This document shows positions 63,289 to 64,000 of a stretch of DNA of 64,000 nucleotides, one piece after another. The stretch spans positions 1 through 64,000 of the forward strand of contig NZ_SATR01000014.1 of the NCBI RefSeq assembly GCF_004551525.1. Reading direction: 5' to 3'. Within the stretch, counting starts at the first letter, position 1. The number at the start of each line of letters is the position of its first letter. The notes below the pieces were generated by a model. That model made no database searches, had not been told where the DNA came from, and worked only from the letters and a program-made list of their open reading frames with translations. The stretch comes from Vibrio ouci. Lineage in GTDB: Bacteria; Pseudomonadota; Gammaproteobacteria; Enterobacterales; Vibrionaceae. The translations under genes were made by a program, and so were the position numbers.

Positions 63289-64000
63289 CTACCCCGCGCA
63301 CGATAACGTGGCGAGGTAGTGAAGTGGGTAGAATTCATCTTTTGGCGCGGGTAACCAGTTACATTGAGTATCTGTTGGTTTGTTATGCTGAATACACACG
63401 GTTAACGAACCATCTTTGTTATAAGTCAGTTCGTCTTTTCTCAGGCTAGAGATCGAGTAGCGGTCAATCGCATTGTCGACCATAAATAGGTTCTGAGCAT
63501 CGTACATAGTCAATGACCAAAATGCTTTCGCGGGCGGGTTCGCTGGCATGGTCATTCTGTACTCGGAATCACCATTTAATTGTTCACCTTCAAAGTCTGT
63601 GTATCGGTTCGGGTACAACGCTCGCTCTGGGGTATTTAAGCCTGCAGCTCTGAAGTTGATCGTCGCGCGGCTTAAGTAGTCATTACCGTAGCGACCACCT
63701 TCATACATCATCGCCCAACCATTGTTTTTCGTCCCTACAGAACGGCTAGCCCATTGAACAATATTTTGTGAGGTTTCAAGCGCACGTAATAAGCCGCGTT
63801 TTGTCTCTTCCGATAACGACTCAGGATCAAACGGCGTCTCACCACCAATACCGATATATTTGAATTGCTCAACCATCGCCTCCGCTTCTGACAATGGATT
63901 CTCGCGTAGCTCTTTATCTATCGCAGCATACCAAGCTAAGCCTTGCGGTAATTGAGGAGCTGGGATTGCACTAGAAGCATGCTATAGCTCTGCAGCGTGA
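63289..64000 (-). pseudogene. DUF1254/DUF1214 protein gene, frame-disrupted and cut by window edge
   Basis: Minus-strand reading to the stop at 63289 gives a DUF1214-type C-terminus (AKAFWSLTMYDAQNLFMVDN, DRYSISS) closely related to the protein at 58957. The frame stays family-like up to about 63972 (LPQGLAWYAAIDKELREN) and then meets TAG at 63982-63984. There is no good start codon after it; only a TTG at 63894. A different frame upstream reads TLQSYSMLL, resembling the IQDSYQLTPL of the intact paralogue, which points to a frameshift near 63970-63980. The N-terminal half would lie right of the window. A sequencing error near the edge is possible. Confidence 0.55.

Overview
The window looks like an accessory-rich stretch of a Vibrio genome, possibly the second chromosome. 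The gammaproteobacterial signature genes ybiI and yibL are present. The SLC13 transporter has both SNT motifs at exactly the residue numbers of Vibrio cholerae VcINDY (150-152 and 377-379). Many loci are sugar, PTS, porin and regulator cassettes typical of Vibrio. No tRNA, rRNA, CRISPR array or prophage was seen.

Layout. 1-147: the 3' end of a group II intron entering from the left. 0.2-7.7 kb: small transport and regulator units (Lrp and LysE exporter, PHP phosphatase, dicarboxylate symporter, hydrolase, TetR, acyltransferase, MAPEG). 7.9-11.0 kb: a metal/metalloid-type module of ArsR regulator, SigZ sigma factor and Cys-rich UPF0718 permease, tied together by shared operator sequences. 11.1-15.0 kb: ybiI, aromatic amino acid permease, GST, LysR and yibL. 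15.1-28.2 kb: a ten-gene operon, divergent from its DeoR regulator, that joins a Glc-family PTS permease, an outer-membrane channel and a PepV-like peptidase to a private set of pentose-phosphate enzymes (RPE-like epimerase, RpiA, transketolase, transaldolase), an iron-type alcohol dehydrogenase and two HAD phosphatases. A candidate small RNA lies between its terminator and yibL. 28.3-34.4 kb: a large alkaline-phosphatase-superfamily protein, a DUF4344 zinc-protease-like protein, a DCC protein and a chemoreceptor. 34.6-41.9 kb: purine catabolism (GntR, XdhABC, guanine deaminase). 42.1-45.1 kb: a compact AT-rich three-gene cassette with a SyrB2-like Fe/2-oxoglutarate enzyme, an SHMT-like PLP enzyme and a LysE exporter. 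45.1-54.6 kb: a beta-glucoside ABC uptake operon with GH1 enzyme, two LacI regulators and a LamB-type porin. 55.0-57.6 kb: a hybrid histidine kinase overlapping a small periplasmic protein. 57.9-64.0 kb: LysR, DUF1254 protein, serine-type sulfatase, FadL-like porin and a second, frame-disrupted DUF1254 gene that runs off the window.

The most novel unit is the 42.1-45.1 kb cassette. Its order and overlaps suggest that a free amino acid is oxidised, worked on by a PLP enzyme and exported. The second is the pentose-phosphate/PTS operon, whose substrate cannot be read from the sequence. Gene functions rest on motif recognition by eye; no database search was run.
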